This document shows positions 53,189 through 62,338 of a stretch of DNA of 64,000 nt, piece by piece (the stretch's first letter is position 1; each line of letters begins with the position of its first letter). The notes under the pieces are model-generated. The model saw only the letters and a list, made by a program, of their open reading frames with translations, was not told the DNA's origin and ran no database searches. Made by a program: the position numbers and the translations under genes. The stretch is from Desulfobacteraceae bacterium (lineage in GTDB: Bacteria; Desulfobacterota; Desulfobacteria; Desulfobacterales; Desulfosalsimonadaceae), in the NCBI GenBank assembly GCA_011390465.1, contig JAABSH010000005.1, positions 57,129 to 121,128 of the forward strand. The letters are read 5' to 3'.

Positions 53189-54304
53189 ATGACATCATCC
53201 ACCATCGCACCAGAGAGTCCGCCGGCACCCGTGCCGGCGCTTGCGCCGAAAACAGACATCAAAAGCCTTACCAAAGAAGAACTGACCCGCTGGTTCGGTC
53301 AGCAGGGCTTGCAGGCCTACCGGGCATCCCAGGTCATGCGATGGATATACCTGAAACAGGCGGAAAATTTTGATGCCATGACTGATATTTCAAAAAAAAC
53401 CCGGCTTCTGCTCAACGAAAATTTTTCCTTTTCCCTGCCTGAAACCCGTCATGTGGCGGTGTCAGCGGACGGGTCCAGAAAATTTTTGTTTTCCCTGGCA
53501 GACGGCAATTATGTTGAAACCGTTTTGATTCCGGAAAAAGACCATTACACCCTGTGCATTTCCACCCAGGTAGGATGTGCCATGGGATGCCGGTTCTGCA
53601 TGACCGCGGCATCCGGCCTGATCCGGAACCTGAAACAGGCGGAAATCCTGAACCAGGTGCTGGGGGCGGCGGGCCCGGCCGGCGAAGACAAGCCCCTGCG
53701 CAATATCGTGTTGATGGGCATGGGAGAGCCCCTGGCCAATTATGACAATGTCATCCGGGCCCTGGGCATTATCACGGACAGTGACGACGGGCTCCAGTTT
53801 TCCACCCGCCGGGTCACCCTGTCCACCTCCGGCATCGTTCCCCGGCTTCAGGACCTGGGCCGGGACGCTAAAATCAACCTGGCGGTTTCATTGAACGCCA
53901 CAGACAACAAAACCCGCAGCCGGCTCATGCCGGTCAATGCCAAATATCCCCTTGAACAGCTGATCCAGGCCTGCGCGGATTACCCGCTGGCCCCAAGAAA
54001 CAAAATCACGTTTGAATACATCCTGATCAAAAACATCAATGACACCCCGGAAGATGCCCGCCGGCTGGCGGGACTGCTGCGCCCGGTGAAAGCCAAAATC
54101 AATCTGATCCCGTTTAACCCGCACCCGGCCAGTGATTTTGAGCGTCCTTCGGAATCAAGGGTACTGGCATTCCAGCGCATCCTTCATGACAAAGGATATA
54201 CCGCGGTCATCCGATACAGCAAGGGCCAGGATATTTCAGCCGCCTGCGGCCAGCTGGCCGGTCAAAAAGCCGATGCAAAAACCGGATGCCCTGGCCCGCA
54301 ATAG
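53189..54304 (+). CDS. rlmN: 23S rRNA (adenine(2503)-C2)-methyltransferase
   Basis: CISTQVGCAMGCRFCMTAASGLIRNL; GMGEPLANYDNV. Confidence 0.96.
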   Translation: MTSSTIAPESPPAPVPALAPKTDIKSLTKEELTRWFGQQGLQAYRASQVMRWIYLKQAENFDAMTDISKKTRLLLNENFSFSLPETRHVAVSADGSRKFLFSLADGNYVETVLIPEKDHYTLCISTQVGCAMGCRFCMTAASGLIRNLKQAEILNQVLGAAGPAGEDKPLRNIVLMGMGEPLANYDNVIRALGIITDSDDGLQFSTRRVTLSTSGIVPRLQDLGRDAKINLAVSLNATDNKTRSRLMPVNAKYPLEQLIQACADYPLAPRNKITFEYILIKNINDTPEDARRLAGLLRPVKAKINLIPFNPHPASDFERPSESRVLAFQRILHDKGYTAVIRYSKGQDISAACGQLAGQKADAKTGCPGPQ

Positions 54305-54319
54305 GCCTGGTGAATTTGT

Positions 54320-55318
54320 TCAGTAGATCAGCAGGTGCTGCACAAACGCCGCCGGCTTTGGCGCCACAGCGACTTCCCGGACCCCGGAGGGATTCAAAAC
54401 GGTCACAACCGCTGATTCAAGGGTTGCCGATTTACCATATCCCGCGCAAATTGCCGCGGCTTCTGTCAGGTCCGCGTCACCACACCCATTGGGAACCAGC
54501 ACCACCGGACCGGGGATAGACTTAACTTTCAGCAGAAAATCCATCTCCGGCCGGAAGCGTTGTTCCAGGACATCATTGTCTTTTTTGTTTCTTCCCACAA
54601 TCACTTTCGTGGTGCTGTTCAGCCGCAAATGACGGCCAATGGACAAAAAATCCATTTCCGCCGGAGTTACCACGGGCTGATGGTCAAAAAGATCCCTCAG
54701 GCGTCTTGCATACCCTGGATCCGTAAGCAGACACCCGCCGCCGGGGGCCGGATAATCAGCAACCCCCAGTTTTTCCGCCAGTTCCATCTGGGGTTTTCGG
54801 GACCGGCCGGAAAACCCGTATAATCTTTCCCGGTCAACCCGGCCGTTTTTTTCCATGGGCGTTTCCGGCAGGACTTTTGCGCTCAGGGGCCGCAAAATAT
54901 ATCCGTCGAACCCGGAATGCTTTTCCACATACCGAAGGGAATTTTTGTTCTGGGACATGGGCCGCTGGCCCCGCACTTCACCGGAAAACAAAAAATCACT
55001 GCCGGTTTCCGCCATCATTTCACCGGCGATCTGAAACATCAGGGCATGGCAGTCCATACAGGGATTCATGTGTTTCCCGTACCCGCAGAACGGGTTTTTC
55101 AGCATGGGCATGTAGCGATCGGTTATATCCTTGACAACAAGCGGGATGTGGTGGTTAATGGAAGCCCTTCGGGCTTTTTCCGCAGTGAAAAACGGGGTTT
55201 CAAAGGCCACCCAACGGACATCAATGTCCTGGTCCCGGAGCACCAGGGCCGCCAGAATACTGTCCAGCCCACCGGAGCTGAGCCCCAGGGCTTTTATTTT
55301 TTTATCTTGTTCCGCCAT
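54320..55318 (-). CDS. PP-loop (MnmA/ThiI-like) tRNA thiolation-family protein
   Basis: ALGLSSGGLDSILAALVL PP-loop; MNPCMDCHALMF; APGGGCLLTDPGYARRLRDL. Confidence 0.8.
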   Translation of the reverse strand: MAEQDKKIKALGLSSGGLDSILAALVLRDQDIDVRWVAFETPFFTAEKARRASINHHIPLVVKDITDRYMPMLKNPFCGYGKHMNPCMDCHALMFQIAGEMMAETGSDFLFSGEVRGQRPMSQNKNSLRYVEKHSGFDGYILRPLSAKVLPETPMEKNGRVDRERLYGFSGRSRKPQMELAEKLGVADYPAPGGGCLLTDPGYARRLRDLFDHQPVVTPAEMDFLSIGRHLRLNSTTKVIVGRNKKDNDVLEQRFRPEMDFLLKVKSIPGPVVLVPNGCGDADLTEAAAICAGYGKSATLESAVVTVLNPSGVREVAVAPKPAAFVQHLLIY

Positions 55319-55359
55319 CTAACTATTTTATAACTCATTGTTTTTAAAATTAAAATGTC

Positions 55360-56019
55360 ATGATTTCAGAAAAAAAGCGCGTCCAGAAAATTCGTCAGAT
55401 ATTAAAGGCCAGATATCCGGATGTCAAGACGCAGTTGCGGCATAAAAATGCGTTTCAGCTGCTCATGGCCACCATTCTCTCGGCCCAGTGCACGGATCGC
55501 CAGGTCAACAGTGTCACCCCAACGCTTTTTGCCGCCCTCAAAACACCAAAAGATTTTGCCAATGCGCCGATTGCGCAAATTGAATCCCTGATCCGGTCCA
55601 CGGGGTTTTATCACAACAAGGCCAAAAACCTTAAAAACTGCGCCATCGCTTTGATTGACCTGTACGACGGCGAGGTACCGCAAACTATCGAAGAACTGGT
55701 CAAGCTGCCTGGGGTGGGCCGGAAAACCGCCAACGTGGTGCTGGGAGCGGCTTTCGGCATTCCCGGCATGGTGGTGGACACTCATGTGGCCCGGATTTCC
55801 CGGCGGCTGGCACTGACCCGCAATGAAAATCCGGTAAAAATTGAATTGGATCTGATGCAGGTGATTCCTGAAAAAGACTGGAATGATTTTTCCCTGTGGC
55901 TGATTTATTTCGGCCGGGCCGTGTGCAACGCCCGGAAGCCGGCCTGCCCGGACTGCTTTTTAGATCACCTGTGCCCGTACCCGGAAAAAACCCCGCCAGC
56001 TGGAACCAAACGGCAGTAA
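55360..56019 (+). CDS. nth: Endonuclease III
   Basis: LLMATILSAQCTDRQVN; LPGVGRKTANVVLG; C-x6-C-x2-C-x5-C Fe-S motif. Confidence 0.96.
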   Translation: MISEKKRVQKIRQILKARYPDVKTQLRHKNAFQLLMATILSAQCTDRQVNSVTPTLFAALKTPKDFANAPIAQIESLIRSTGFYHNKAKNLKNCAIALIDLYDGEVPQTIEELVKLPGVGRKTANVVLGAAFGIPGMVVDTHVARISRRLALTRNENPVKIELDLMQVIPEKDWNDFSLWLIYFGRAVCNARKPACPDCFLDHLCPYPEKTPPAGTKRQ

Positions 56020-56106
56020 AAATCCTGGTCCACAGGACCCGGGGCCTTGGCTTGCTCCGAAAAGGGGCTTGTTTAGCTCAAGCGGAAACGTTAAAAGTGC
56101 CTAAAA
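56018..56106. repeat. Dispersed intergenic element, copy 2
   Basis: TAAAAATCCTGGTCCACAGGACCC...GGCTTGTTTAGCTCAAGCGGAAACGTTAAAAGTGCCTAAAA, similar to 15979-16069. Confidence 0.75.
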
Positions 56107-56143
56107 TTTTGGACTGCGCTGATCGCGCGACCTGAAGGACCCG

Positions 56144-56665
56144 TCAGGCCTGCTTTTGCATCAGCGTGGTGTAGGCTTGCTGAATTTCCACAAATTTTTT
56201 CTGGGCCAGATCCCTGAACTCCTGGCCCAGATGGGCCACTTTGTCCGGATGGTACCGCTGGGCCGCTTCCCGGTAGGCGGCGCGGATTTCTTCAGGGGAT
56301 GCATTCGGCGATACCCCAAGGATTTCATAAGGATTTTTGGGCGCGGCATCCTCTTCCGATGTCCGTGTGTTTTCACCTTTCTGCTGGTGTCCGGACCCTT
56401 TCCCGGCCCCGGACTTAAAACCGGACCCGGACCCAGAACCGGCCCTATAACCAGACGAGCCGGTTTTATTCTGAAAAAACAGGCGGAAAATATTCATGAT
56501 AAACTTTGGCATTCGCCGGTAACGGAGATAATATGCCAGAAGTCCCACCAGAAAAGTATCATCCAGCCAGCCCAGCACGGGAAAAATATCCGGCAGAATG
56601 TCCACCGGGCTGACAATATACACCAGCACCAGCACGACGATAAGGACCACCCACAACGGATTCAT
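56144..56665 (-). CDS. DUF1232 (YkvA-like) membrane segment + DnaJ domain protein
   Basis: YIVSPVDILPDIFPVLGWLDDTFLVGLL; PYEILGVSPNASPEEIRAAYREAAQRYHPDK. Confidence 0.9.
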   Translation of the reverse strand: MNPLWVVLIVVLVLVYIVSPVDILPDIFPVLGWLDDTFLVGLLAYYLRYRRMPKFIMNIFRLFFQNKTGSSGYRAGSGSGSGFKSGAGKGSGHQQKGENTRTSEEDAAPKNPYEILGVSPNASPEEIRAAYREAAQRYHPDKVAHLGQEFRDLAQKKFVEIQQAYTTLMQKQA

Positions 56666-56667
56666 GG

Positions 56668-57135
56668 TCAGGATCGGAGGGTGGCGATAAGCCGCAGGGG
56701 TTCTGTCAATAATGACAATGCAGCGACAATGGACGTGCAGACCACATCCGCAGACTGAAGGGTGACAGCGGATGCGCCTTCCTCTAAAATGACAGCAATG
56801 CCCAAAGCAGACACCTGCAGCATGAGGTGATCATTTCTGCCGTTTCCAACACTGACGGTATTTTCCGCACCCAGGGACCGGACATAATCCTGTTTTCCGG
56901 TATGCTGATTTTCTTCAGATAAAATGCTCAGCTGGCAGGAAATCCCTTCCAGATTTGATTTGGCCTTGCCAAACGTGTCCGCCGTCAGCACATGCAGTTC
57001 CAGGTGCGACGCCAGTTCAGCCAGCATCTCTTTAACGCCGGGAACCAGCGCACCGTCCACTGCCAGGGTACCGTTATAGTCCATAACCAGATATTTCAGA
57101 TCCAGAACGCCATAGCCGGGGATGGATATTTTCAT
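56668..57135 (-). CDS. HAD-family hydrolase-like protein
   Basis: LVMDYNGTLAVDG; VLTADTFGKA; VGNGRNDHLML. Confidence 0.85.
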   Translation of the reverse strand: MKISIPGYGVLDLKYLVMDYNGTLAVDGALVPGVKEMLAELASHLELHVLTADTFGKAKSNLEGISCQLSILSEENQHTGKQDYVRSLGAENTVSVGNGRNDHLMLQVSALGIAVILEEGASAVTLQSADVVCTSIVAALSLLTEPLRLIATLRS

Positions 57136-57302
57136 TATCGTGTCTCCGTATTCTTTTTTTTAAAATTGTTGGTGTTAATATTTCAGAAAGTCCGGCCGCA
57201 AATCAATATCAAAATTGCTTGACATCCCGGGGCCGGACCATTTAAACAATAACTTTTACGAGAATATGCTTATAACACAATAGAACAGGAAAGGAAAAGA
57301 AA

Positions 57303-57647
57303 ATGAAAAATGTAGCGATTGTTGGATGCGGTGCTTATATGGACAATGGATACGGATGCCCCGGTGAATGGCGATGCCTGAAAGCCGCGGCCATGGGCGA
57401 AGGCTCATTTGATGAACCCTCAGCAGTGCTGGCGTTTGTAAAATGCACCTGCCCGGGACGGCCCACGGTTCCGAATCTGGGCATGGCCATCAAACAGCTG
57501 GCGGTAAAACCGGATGCCATTTACTTAAGTTCCTGCCTGGTCAATGCCAAACCGGGTTGCCCGTACACTACGCCGGAAGAACTGGCAAAAAGTATTGAAG
57601 ACAAAACCGGCATCAAGGTTATCATGGGCACCCATGACTACAAATAA
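57303..57647 (+). CDS. CGGC-domain protein
   Basis: VAIVGCGAYMDNGYGCPGEWRCLKAA; FVKCTCPGRPTVPNLGMAIKQL. Confidence 0.8.
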   Translation: MKNVAIVGCGAYMDNGYGCPGEWRCLKAAAMGEGSFDEPSAVLAFVKCTCPGRPTVPNLGMAIKQLAVKPDAIYLSSCLVNAKPGCPYTTPEELAKSIEDKTGIKVIMGTHDYK

Positions 57648-57722
57648 TCAGGGACCGGGAACATATTAACATACCGCTATTTGTTAAGAGGCTGAAGATT
57701 GAAGGCTGAGGACTGAAGGGGA

Positions 57723-57779
57723 AAAAAAAGCATCCGGAACAGCGCTGAGCAAACGCCAGCCCGTCCGGATGCTTTTTTT
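57723..57779. terminator. Bidirectional intrinsic terminator
   Basis: AAAAAAAGCATCCGGA...TCCGGATGCTTTTTTT, 16-bp arms. Confidence 0.9.
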
Positions 57780-57816
57780 AGGGGGCCCTTCTGTAAAAAA
57801 TATTTTAAAAAAACCG

Positions 57817-58116
57817 TTAAAAAACGCCCAATGGTCTTAAAAATGTCATGCGGGCGGGTTCAACCATCATTTTGGTATAGGCATCGGACACATTGTCACC
57901 AAGGGCTGAAAATGGCAGGGAGACAATAAAAAAAACCGTGCCGGACACCAGCGAAACAAACTGAAGGGGTCTTACCACGGCAAAGTCCGCGGCCATAAGT
58001 TCCGCGGAGTTTTCCATTGGATAATCCGATCCTTTTGCCATTGCCGAGGCCCCGAACGGTACCATCAGCAAAGCTGCGACCAGTAAAACAACCATTATTC
58101 TTTTTTGTCCGGCCAT
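57817..58116 (-). CDS. Hypothetical small membrane/exported protein
   Basis: 99 aa, N-terminal signal and a second hydrophobic segment. Confidence 0.6.
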   Translation of the reverse strand: MAGQKRIMVVLLVAALLMVPFGASAMAKGSDYPMENSAELMAADFAVVRPLQFVSLVSGTVFFIVSLPFSALGDNVSDAYTKMMVEPARMTFLRPLGVF

Positions 58117-58264
58117 GCGTCACCCTCCTCTGTTTTTTTCCTGTGGTATTGACGGTTTTTGCGCTCAAAAATTCAGAATAACCGCCATTATCCTGATTAT
58201 AAACTAAAATATCTTTTAAACAGGCCCCTGTCAAGGCGGATTTAAACCAGTTTTTTTCATGACT

Positions 58265-59206
58265 TCAGCTGACCACCCACAGTGCCATATTCTGCATTTT
58301 CTTCAGCATTTTCTGGCTGTAACGCCCGGAAATCAGTTCTTCCACAAACGGAACAATGGCCCGCCGGCCCACCACAATGGAGCCGATCTGCTGTTCCCGG
58401 GACAGATCCAGGGTAGAGTCCACGGGATTGGATGATTCCAGAATTAAATCTGAAATACTCTCTGAAAGAATACCGGCCTCTTCCAGACATTCTTTCATTT
58501 TATCAATGGACGGGCAGATACATTCCACATCCCTTAAGGGACAAATATGCTCACCATCCCGGTGGGGCGTGAACGTCTCCGGTGCATTTTTCATGGCAGC
58601 GCAACGGGCCACATGGCAGATCGCGATGGTAAAATTCTGAATTTCGAGAAGTTCCCCGATACTGTAAATGCACCTGAAGGCTTCTTCCCGCAAATCCACA
58701 CTGATGAGCAGCTTGCCGGTTTTGGGTTCTCCGTCGACAATCACCAGCGGAATCCGCTGAAGCCGGCCGGCCAGTTTAATGGCAAGGCTGCCGATAATTT
58801 TATCTTTTAACCGGCTTTTTCCGGTTTTTCCCACCACTACCGCGTCATAGCCTTCCCGGGCTTCCCGGATAATTTCTTCGATGACCCTGTCCTCTTTTTT
58901 TTTAATTTTAACACTCACAGATGTTTCCGGAATGCCCACCGCCACAACCCGGGATACCGCCTGATCCATAAACTGATGCATGGCCTTGTGGTCGGTGGCC
59001 ATCCATTTATCAATATTTTTCATCTGTGAGTCATACAAAGGATTTCCGGCAATACTTTTGCCGAGATCGGGATTCTGGGCGTCCACATGAAATAAAACCA
59101 TTTCACTGCGGTCTTTGGGAAACATTTTCGCGGCATACACCGCTGCCTGCAGGGCCTGATCAGACCCGTCCACCGGGACCAGAATTTTCATCTGCTGCTT
59201 TGTCAT
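58265..59206 (-). CDS. Universal stress protein, tandem UspA-like domains
   Basis: MKILVPVDGSDQALQAAVYAAKMF; DAVVVGKTGKSRLKDKIIGSLAIKLAGRL; second domain ending IGSIVVGRRAI. Confidence 0.88.
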   Translation of the reverse strand: MTKQQMKILVPVDGSDQALQAAVYAAKMFPKDRSEMVLFHVDAQNPDLGKSIAGNPLYDSQMKNIDKWMATDHKAMHQFMDQAVSRVVAVGIPETSVSVKIKKKEDRVIEEIIREAREGYDAVVVGKTGKSRLKDKIIGSLAIKLAGRLQRIPLVIVDGEPKTGKLLISVDLREEAFRCIYSIGELLEIQNFTIAICHVARCAAMKNAPETFTPHRDGEHICPLRDVECICPSIDKMKECLEEAGILSESISDLILESSNPVDSTLDLSREQQIGSIVVGRRAIVPFVEELISGRYSQKMLKKMQNMALWVVS

Positions 59207-59410
59207 CTATCCATCCTTGTGTGTATAAGTTACATTTAGCGCGATCCATTTTAAAAACAGTGTTTAAAACAGTGTTCCAGCCGCTCGGCTGCCAGACAAC
59301 CCCATGTGCTTTTAAGCTGATTATTCCAAATTCCGGTTCAATATTCAAGAATATTTATAAACCCGCCCCGCACCCGCGGCATCCGGTAAAGCATAAAGGA
59401 AGGAAAGCAC

Positions 59411-59446
59411 AAAAAAAAGGACGCCGGCTGATCCGGCGCCCTTTTT
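59411..59446. terminator. Intrinsic terminator hairpin
   Basis: AAAAAAAAGGACGCCGG-ctgat-CCGGCGCCCTTTTT, one mismatch in stem. Confidence 0.75.
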
Positions 59447-59524
59447 CTATGCTGTTTTTTTAAATTGCGCTATGTTTAAGATACCCCAGGCTTTGTATCG
59501 CCTGCGCAAAAAAAAAAAAATAAA

Positions 59525-60475
59525 TTATCCCTGGGCATTTTTTTCAAGTTCATCCAGTTTGTCAGGATCTGAGACCGCAATATCCACGATGGCTTTTGGA
59601 ATGGCGCTTTGCTCACACATCACCCGGATCTCTTTTTCTTCCTCACTGAATTCCATGATTTCCCGGATGGAATCAATATAATCAATCAGCTCATCAGCAG
59701 GTATGTCTTCAAGGGATGGGCCTTCAGCCTCTTTTCGCTTCCGTTCCGCCTCTTCGGCCGCCAGCCGTTCTTTTTCTTTTATGGCTTCTTCCATGGCCTT
59801 TTTTACGGCGTCAATCACGCTCTGGTCCACTTCGGCCATTTCCATAGCCAAAGGTTCCGCCACATTGTTTTCAAACAGATGCTGTACCTGTTCTTCCTTG
59901 GACTTGTCCGCTACTGCCGTCAGAAGGGTGGTCACCCGCGCTCTTTCCGCAAGCTCTTTTTTAATCTGCTCATGCACGGCTGCTATCTGTTCCGCCGTAA
60001 TGCCCATGGCATCCATAATCACTTCATCAGAGAGCCCGTCTTCAATCAAAAACCGGATTCCCTGATCACCGTCAAAGGTTTTGGCCTTGGCAACCATAAG
60101 ATCAAGACGGGCCTGGCCGACCATCTTCACCACATCCGGCCGATGCTCCGGATCTCTGAGTTCCGGCCATGTGCTTCCCAGGTTGTCAAGCAGGGTATTG
60201 GTTGCGGCAAAAAGATCCTTAACATCATCCAGGGTAAGGGCGGAAAGGGCGGCATTAAGGTCCTTTAACAGCGGACGGCCGGCCTCCCGCATTCTGTCCA
60301 CGGCCCACCGTAATTTCAGCAGGTTGCCCCCGTGGCGGGAAACATTGGTGCCCTGAGCATCAAGGGCTTCCGCCAGCTGCTTGATGGCAGGTTCTGAAAC
60401 ATCCGGGGAATCAAGGGTCAGAATTTGTTCTTCAATTAACAGCCAGAAGGGTTTCGCCTGTGTTGTTTCACTCAT
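59525..60475 (-). CDS. Hypothetical coiled, acidic protein
   Basis: 316 aa intact ORF; charged helical C-term (EEAIKEKERLAAEEAERKRKEAEG). Confidence 0.65.
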   Translation of the reverse strand: MSETTQAKPFWLLIEEQILTLDSPDVSEPAIKQLAEALDAQGTNVSRHGGNLLKLRWAVDRMREAGRPLLKDLNAALSALTLDDVKDLFAATNTLLDNLGSTWPELRDPEHRPDVVKMVGQARLDLMVAKAKTFDGDQGIRFLIEDGLSDEVIMDAMGITAEQIAAVHEQIKKELAERARVTTLLTAVADKSKEEQVQHLFENNVAEPLAMEMAEVDQSVIDAVKKAMEEAIKEKERLAAEEAERKRKEAEGPSLEDIPADELIDYIDSIREIMEFSEEEKEIRVMCEQSAIPKAIVDIAVSDPDKLDELEKNAQG

Positions 60476-60693
60476 TTTTCATTCTCCTCCATTTCAATTA
60501 AAAAGGCTTGTGGTGCGGTTCACCGCTTTATCCGTTATTTTTCTGTATATACTGGTTTTAAAATAACAGGTTGATAAGTCAATGAAAAAAAATTCCTTCC
60601 GGCAGTTATTGGCAAATTCCGACAGCTGTTACTGCTGCTTTTTTTTCATACACGCCCGCGTCAGATCCATAGTTCCCCTGCTCCCGCGGCCCC

Positions 60694-61065
60694 CTACCCT
60701 GCTGACTGTTCCTGCCAGATTTCAATACGGTGGCCTTCCGGGTCAACCAGATAAAAGACCCGCGCATTCCAGGGATGGTGTTTAATGGGTGACGGCACCA
60801 GTCCGGCCCCATTCAGGTCCGCGTGCACCGAATCAATATCCGCCACTTTTAACGCCAGGGTGATGCCGGCCCCTTTATTGCTCTCGATCGAAGCCCTGTC
60901 TGCGGCAGCAATGCTCAGACAGGATGCGGCATTTAAAAAAAATTCCACAAACCAGTCGTTTTCAAAGGACACGGGCAGGCCCAGCCCATCTCTGTAAAAA
61001 CGGACCGTCTGATGCCACTTTTCACAGTACAGGATCATGTTGGCGGTTTGAAACTGAAACCCCAT
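60694..61065 (-). CDS. VOC-family (glyoxalase/bleomycin-resistance fold) protein
   Basis: EKWHQTVRFYRDGLGLPVSF...VFYLVDPEGHRIEIWQ. Confidence 0.9.
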   Translation of the reverse strand: MGFQFQTANMILYCEKWHQTVRFYRDGLGLPVSFENDWFVEFFLNAASCLSIAAADRASIESNKGAGITLALKVADIDSVHADLNGAGLVPSPIKHHPWNARVFYLVDPEGHRIEIWQEQSAG

Positions 61066-61067
61066 GA

Positions 61068-62246
61068 CTACGCATATCCTTTTTCCGCATGCTTTTCACT
61101 GATAGCGGCCGCCAGGGCATCAATGGCCGCATAATCCGCGGCTCCGGGCACGCCTTTGCAAAGCACGGGTTCCAAAACCGCCACCTTGAGGTTGGGTATC
61201 ATGCCGGCCAAAGTTTCCACGGTTTTGCCGCCCCACCCATAAGATCCCACAATGGACAAAAAATTAACCTGAGGTTTGAGGGCATTGGCCAGAAACGCGG
61301 CATAGGCAGCATAGGGGTGGGGCCCTGCCAGCACGGTGGGGGTTCCCACCACAATGGTGGCGGCATCCACAAGGGCCATGGCCAGTTTGCCGATATCCGT
61401 AACCGCCAGGTTAAACAACTCCACCCGGACCCCTTTTTCCACCAGGGCCCCTGCCAGATGATTCACCATCAGTTTGGTGCTTTCATGCATGGACACATAG
61501 GGGATCACCACGATATTTTTTGGCGGACTGTTGACCCAGTCATTGTAGGCATCCAGAATAAAAGCGGGGTTCTGATAAATCGAACCGTGGCTGGGCGCGA
61601 TCATGTCAACAGGATAGGCAGCCAGTTTCTCCAGATTTTTTCGGATAATGGTTCGAAACGGCATCATGATTTCGGCAAAATACCGTTTGGCCGCCTCATA
61701 CACCCGGCCTTCGTCCGTAACAAAAAGGTCCGAGGCAGCGATATGGGACCCGAAAAAATCGCAGGAAAACAGCATCCGGTCCTCTTCCAGATACGCGCAC
61801 ATGGTTTCCGGCCAATGAACCCACGGCGTGTGGATGCATTTTAATGTTTTATCCCCCAGATCAATGGCTGCCCCGTCTTCCACGACCTGAAAGGCCGATT
61901 CCGGAAGGGACATCATGTCCATGAGAAGTCCCCTGGCCTTGGCAGTGGTCACGATTCTGGCCTCCGGGTATTTTTCCAGCACCCTGGGAAGGGTGCCGGA
62001 ATGGTCCTGCTCCGCGTGAAGGGACACGATATAGTCGATTTTCGGGACATCTGCGAGCTGGTCCATCAAAGTGTCCGCCATGGGCGGATCCACGGTGTCG
62101 ATCAATGCCACCTTTTCCCGGCCTTCCACAAGATAGGCATTGTAGGTGGTGCCGTCCGGCAGGGGAATAAGGGAATCAAACAGGCGCCGGTCCCAGTCCA
62201 CAGCCCCCAGCCAATAAATCTGGTCCTTGATTTTTCGCATCTTCAT
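61068..62246 (-). CDS. A-type flavoprotein (flavodiiron protein, FprA-like)
   Basis: SLHAEQDHSGTLPRVLEKYP diiron motif; flavodoxin-like C-term VGTPTVLAGPHPYAAYAAFLANAL. Start at MKMRKIKDQIYWLG. Confidence 0.93.
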   Translation of the reverse strand: MKMRKIKDQIYWLGAVDWDRRLFDSLIPLPDGTTYNAYLVEGREKVALIDTVDPPMADTLMDQLADVPKIDYIVSLHAEQDHSGTLPRVLEKYPEARIVTTAKARGLLMDMMSLPESAFQVVEDGAAIDLGDKTLKCIHTPWVHWPETMCAYLEEDRMLFSCDFFGSHIAASDLFVTDEGRVYEAAKRYFAEIMMPFRTIIRKNLEKLAAYPVDMIAPSHGSIYQNPAFILDAYNDWVNSPPKNIVVIPYVSMHESTKLMVNHLAGALVEKGVRVELFNLAVTDIGKLAMALVDAATIVVGTPTVLAGPHPYAAYAAFLANALKPQVNFLSIVGSYGWGGKTVETLAGMIPNLKVAVLEPVLCKGVPGAADYAAIDALAAAISEKHAEKGYA

Positions 62247-62338
62247 AACCCTTTGCCTCCTTTTTCCAATTCCAACCAAAACCCCCGTTTTGGAAACAGA
62301 TTCCGCGACGGGGGAAAAGGTTTTTCTTACTTCAGCGG

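Noticed and set aside
59507-59523. Poly-A run near 59.51 kb
   Set aside because: Simple homopolymer following a hairpin region; no further structure.
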